A stretch of DNA of 64,000 nt, taken from NCBI GenBank assembly GCA_963969395.1, contig OZ017804.1, forward strand, positions 12,276,001 through 12,340,000. Reading direction: 5' to 3'. This document shows positions 60,527-64,000 of the stretch, in pieces. Positions within the stretch are counted from its first letter, which is position 1; each line of letters begins with the position of its first letter. Made by a program: the position numbers and the translations under genes. This DNA is from Pseudoscleropodium purum. Taxonomy: Eukaryota; Streptophyta; Bryopsida; Hypnales; Brachytheciaceae. The notes beneath the pieces were generated by a model. The model worked only from the letters and a program-made list of their open reading frames with translations. It was not told the origin of the DNA and ran no database searches.

Positions 60527-61448
60527 TGTTCACAAATAAGAAAGTTAAGTTAGACCAGTCCAAGTGCGAGCTCCCAATTTGTCACTTGGGACTCAGAGAT
60601 TTTCTTTTGTTTTAAATTGCAATTTAAAGTAAAGAAAAGTATACCAAAAGCTATAAAAAGAGTGTAGAACTTAAATAGGGTTGTAATAGGCCCATTATAG
60701 TATTTAGTCTAGTTTTGTTTGTATACGTAGAACTCCCCCAGTCCCCCCAAAACAGCCTGGAAATAGAGAGGAAATCACAAAATATTGGGTGTTATAGGTT
60801 TTTAGTCACACAGTTTTGGAAGGGCTAAACTCCACTATGAATGTAGAAATTCATGGCTAAGTCGATTCGAGGGATCCATAGTGAGACCAATAGGTCAAGT
60901 CTTAGAGTTAGGTTTTGAATTTCCCATTGTAGTGATGAATTCCTAAAAAACCCTAATTGTTAGCATGTAGGAGCTACAATCAAAGGATGAGGTTGTAGAA
61001 GAATCTACTACCCAAAAATGGTATTCTTGGATAAACCCCATGCCAGGAGGCCAACGGCAAAATCAATTTGTTAAGATTTTCTCATCTGCAAAAGATTCTT
61101 GCTCCATCAACAATTCAAGGAGATGGCTAATTTGGATCTCCAGTGACCAATTGTGACAGGTACAAATTGAACTTGCACGCCTTCCATAGAAATCCTTGAG
61201 AGGTTCTATGGAAATTTCCGGCATCTTTCGACTTATGGAAGAACCTCTTGTGGACGGTCAATTGTTCTAACCTCCAACGAGACATTCTTGGGAATTATTC
61301 AGGTTGTAATAAAATCTCACTAAAAATTAGACTAGCTTGTTTAATGTTAATAATGTGCTCTACAAAATTTTATAACATTCCAATGGTAACAAGTACTCGA
61401 ACTAGCTAAATTCCTAAGGAATTAATTAGGTAGTAGGGTCCCTACGAC
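60527..61448. other. intergenic DNA between two hAT MITEs
   Basis: AT-rich, without supported genes. It is the spacer between two insertions of the same family 930 bp apart. Confidence 0.5.
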
Positions 61449-61704
61449 CAGGGTTGACAAATCAGTACGTCCGCCCCAAAATAGCATCCGTAACCCGGAC
61501 GTCCGTCCTCATGGACACCAGCAGACGTAGCATCCCTCCCACTGTCGGAAGGCAGACGGGCGGGGCAGACGGACGGGGCGGACAGGGTGGGCAGGGCGGG
61601 GCAGACAGGGTAGGGCGGACGGGGCGGATGGGCAGACAGGCGGACCGCGAATGTCAGCGTCCGCGTCCGAACGTCCCGGATGTCCGACCGTCCTATCAAC
61701 CCTG
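61449..61704 (+). mobile_element. GC-rich hAT MITE, copy 3, with G-triplet array
   Basis: 256 bp, ends CAGGGTTGACAAATC and ATCAACCCTG, flanks CCTACGAC (61,441-61,448) and CCTGCGAT (61,705-61,712), six of eight matching. From 61,558 to 61,633 it contains about ten runs of three or four G with short spacers, an expansion of the GGGCGGAC motif not seen at this length in the other copies. Confidence 0.88.
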
Positions 61705-61712
61705 CCTGCGAT

Positions 61713-62540
61713 GATCGGCGTTTTAAGGGTATACAATGGCAAAATGAAGTCAACAAGGAGCCTTTACCTACTCTCTTGCACCTACTGGAGATCATAGGGT
61801 AGTTACTTTTCTCAAAACAGGAAACTACCAAAGGTTAGAGATTTAGTACAACTTGGTTTTTAATCTACACTAGCCTTTGCTAGATTTTTGGTCCCGGTAC
61901 AATAGGTGACAAGGCTTGGACTTAAAACGGTGATCTAGAGCCAACGGAGCAATCCTTTTGGCAATTGGAGTTAATCTCCAAAAATTAGGATGTTAGTCCA
62001 GTGTAAAGGTAGATAGTCAAAAGTTAGGAATGAGGATGAAAATCCAAATTGATAAGGTTACTAGTAGGAATTTAGAGGGAGAAAGTGAGCCCTTGGAAAC
62101 CTATATAAAGGCCGCATTTTCCTCTCTAAAATCATCCTCAATACTTATTTTGGGTCCCTAGATCCAAGTTGTTTGAGATTTTTGATATTTGAAGCCAAAA
62201 CCCTGTACGGTGTTTTTGGAGCACCTTTGGCTCCATTGTTGTTATATCTTAAGGTTTTTGAAGGTCCCTAGAGGTCCTTTTACCTTGTCTTTGTGTACTC
62301 TTGTGTGTTAAGTGGTGAAGTTAGAAGTCTTTCTTGAACTTATGAGTTAATTATATGGTTTAGAAGTCTTTTGGGTGTCTTGTATTAACCTTAGGGTAAC
62401 CCCCCACCATATCTTGGTGATGCCACTTTGGAGGACCTTTAGTGTGTGAGTGGTGTCAATAACTAAGGAGTTGTATTATATAAATAACCCCCCTTTTATT
62501 GGCGTACTTTTATGGGAACTATCCTTTTTCTAAAGTTTTC
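61713..62540. other. intergenic DNA with a TATA-like start region at about 62,100
   Basis: 'acctatataaaggccgcattttcctctct' (about 62,098-62,126) resembles a plant core promoter, but no coding frame follows. It might be the promoter of a non-coding transcript or a decayed LTR; no LTR ends or retroelement proteins found. Confidence 0.3.
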
Positions 62541-62810
62541 CTTGTTGAATGGACGCCCCTCCAGGATGGCAAAGCTTTGAACCTTCGTTGTGTGTCTTTT
62601 TTAAAGTATATTCTGGTTTCTTTGTCTAACGTTCTTTTTGTTGAGTGACCCCCTTTTGTAATAGCAAAGCTTTGAACCCGTAGCTAAGTCAAGTCTTATG
62701 TGTGTTAAAAAGTCTCATATAGTAGAGCCACGAACCTTTGAAGTGTTCTAAAGTTCTACAATTGGTGTTAAACACAATGGATGGCAAAGCTTTGAACCTC
62801 CATGACATGT
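62541..62810 (+). repeat. loose repeat, three copies of a gcaaagctttgaacc core
   Basis: 'atggcaaagctttgaacct' occurs at about 62,566-62,585, 62,661-62,679 (variant 'atagcaaagctttgaaccc') and 62,781-62,799. The first two also share 'ttgttgaatggacgcccctcc'/'ttgttgagtgaccccc' upstream. Period about 96 then 120. Confidence 0.6.
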
Positions 62811-63183
62811 AGTTCTAAAATCTAGTTTTCAAGACATTTTTGGAAAAGTCCAAAGTTTAGCTTCCAAGATTAGTAGTAGATTTGGGGGAAGGTTATAGCC
62901 TACCCAATGACTTTGGTCAATTTAGCATCCCTCCTTTAAGTTGGGCCTAGGCCTCTAGACAGTGAAGCTCTGGCTTGGCACTAACCTAAACCACAAAAAT
63001 TTGTTTTTAATTGATTAAGTGGGTTCCCCTAAGGCAACCCAAGAAGAAGGATTTGAAAGGAAGCCAACCAATACATGACTAGCATACAAGCTAGCATACC
63101 AATTAGCATATGTCCAGTATATAGCTAGTATATGCCAGCAATTCGTCTCGTTTGGGACCAGTTTTGGACAATAGTTCGGGCTG

Positions 63184-63281
63184 GTTCTTGAATAGCACTT
63201 TGGGACTGACCCTAGACAAGCAGTTTGGATTAGTTCTTGAACAAGTAGTTTGAGACTTGCCTTAGATAAGCAGTTAAGAAG
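63184..63281 (+). repeat. two-copy 49-bp tandem repeat
   Basis: 'ggttcttgaatagcactttg...gacaagcagtttggatt' is followed directly by 'agttcttgaacaagtagtttg...gataagcagttaagaa'. A shorter 'agctagcata' repeat lies just upstream (63,080-63,140). The overlapping minus-strand 98-codon frame is a by-product. Confidence 0.6.
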
Positions 63282-64000
63282 TATGTCTTTGAAAAAAATA
63301 AAAAACAACATGGGTGGACTTCAAACCATTCCAGGATAATTTCCCCATAGAGCCCTACTCTTTTTTTTTTGTTGATTTTCAAGCCAAACTAGGACCAAAG
63401 GTAAGACCTAGTGAAAAGGGGAAGACATCAAATTAAGGACAAAAAAACAAGCAAGAAGGGAGTAAGGAATGGGGGAGGAAAAGAAGTAGCACCTCTAAGT
63501 GTCACACTTGCATTCCAACTTCAAACTCCTAAGTAACTCTCCCTCACATATGGCACAACTTCAAACAATGGAAAAAAGATAAAAAGGAAGGAGATGATAT
63601 AGAAGAGGAAAGGAGAGAAACAATGATTAGTATCCTAACCATAAAGATTAGGTAGACTTAGGAGGAAAATCTAAGGATCCATTGTGACCATTGGAAGTTG
63701 GATTAGTATGACACAAAGTAGAGAGTTGTAAGAAAGGAGAAGAACCCCATTAAAGAACCTTGAAGTTCGGATCTATAGTTGTAAGACCCCCATTAATTCA
63801 TTTGATGGAATAGTGCTAGTGCAGAAAGAGCTAGGGAGAAAGAAAATGAGGAAAGAAGGAAGGTAGAACACAAAAGTGTACCTTTCTTCAAATTAAGCGG
63901 TGAACTTGGCACACATGAACCGACAAAAAGTTACCTTAGAACATGAGGGTGTACATGCATACTTAGATGAACGCCAACAATAATGAGGTGAGTATTTAAA
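63282..64000. other. purine-rich intergenic DNA, no gene seen
   Basis: The plus strand is strongly rich in A and G (for example 63,400-63,480 and 63,575-63,620). No reading frame or element termini recognised up to the window end. Confidence 0.5.

Noticed and set aside
62098..62400. TATA-like sequence suggesting an LTR promoter
   Set aside because: No matching second LTR, primer-binding site, polypurine tract or retroelement protein could be found.
1..64000. tRNA, rRNA, CRISPR arrays and bacterial operons
   Set aside because: No cloverleaf with paired A and B boxes, no rRNA sequence, no regularly spaced identical repeats with unique spacers, and gene structure is clearly eukaryotic.

Overview
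This is nuclear DNA of a land plant. Genes have GT-AG introns, plant G-boxes lie near the GC-richer genes, and the AT-rich intergenic DNA is full of degraded DNA transposons. The TIR domain style (a 'FLSHSG...FFDKR' start, 'SKWPMIEL' in place of the angiosperm Cys-Leu form) and the presence of piggyBac suggest a bryophyte, perhaps a moss. That placement is inference; I cannot name the species. Gene density is low.

Layout. 1-7,500: AT-rich, with a TTAA-flanked piggyBac-type MITE, a 24-bp minisatellite, another MITE, and a GC-rich patch that may encode a small protein. 8,054-9,997: a three-exon heavy-metal-associated (HMA) domain gene, the clearest intact housekeeping-type gene. 10,144-46,349: two tandem copies of an approximately 18-kb block. 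Unit A (10,144-28,654) starts inside the 3' UTR of the HMA gene. Unit B (28,655-46,349) starts with an orphan copy of that UTR. Each unit carries a decayed hAT transposase, a segment S (three copies in total) and one four-exon TIR-NB-ARC-LRR immune receptor gene on the minus strand. Copy B is open for 1,097 codons. Copy A has a premature TGA that removes the last 136 residues, and a second stop further down. 46,350-49,000: MITEs and degenerate repeats. 49,385-49,864: a single-exon gene for a probable plastid membrane protein of unknown function. 50,274-50,882: a foldback element with TA target duplications. 50,900-55,500: no gene seen. 55,514-57,985: a broken piggyBac transposase gene. 60,198-61,704: two GC-rich hAT MITEs, the third copy being at 23,434. 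61,713-64,000: degenerate repeats only.

Main messages. (1) The tandem duplication makes insertion history readable: a hAT MITE entered copy A just upstream of the receptor start codon, and a piggyBac MITE entered copy B, each with its empty site preserved in the other copy. (2) The receptors join a TIR domain to an NB-ARC whose kinase-2 motif ends in Trp, the signature normally used to call non-TIR receptors. (3) A decayed piggyBac transposase and two TTAA-bounded MITEs occur together in a plant genome. (4) The hAT MITE family is strongly GC-rich in an AT-rich background, and one copy carries a dense run of G-triplets.

No RNA genes, CRISPR arrays or prokaryotic features were found. Exon boundaries come from reading splice sites and comparing the two copies; no transcript evidence was available.
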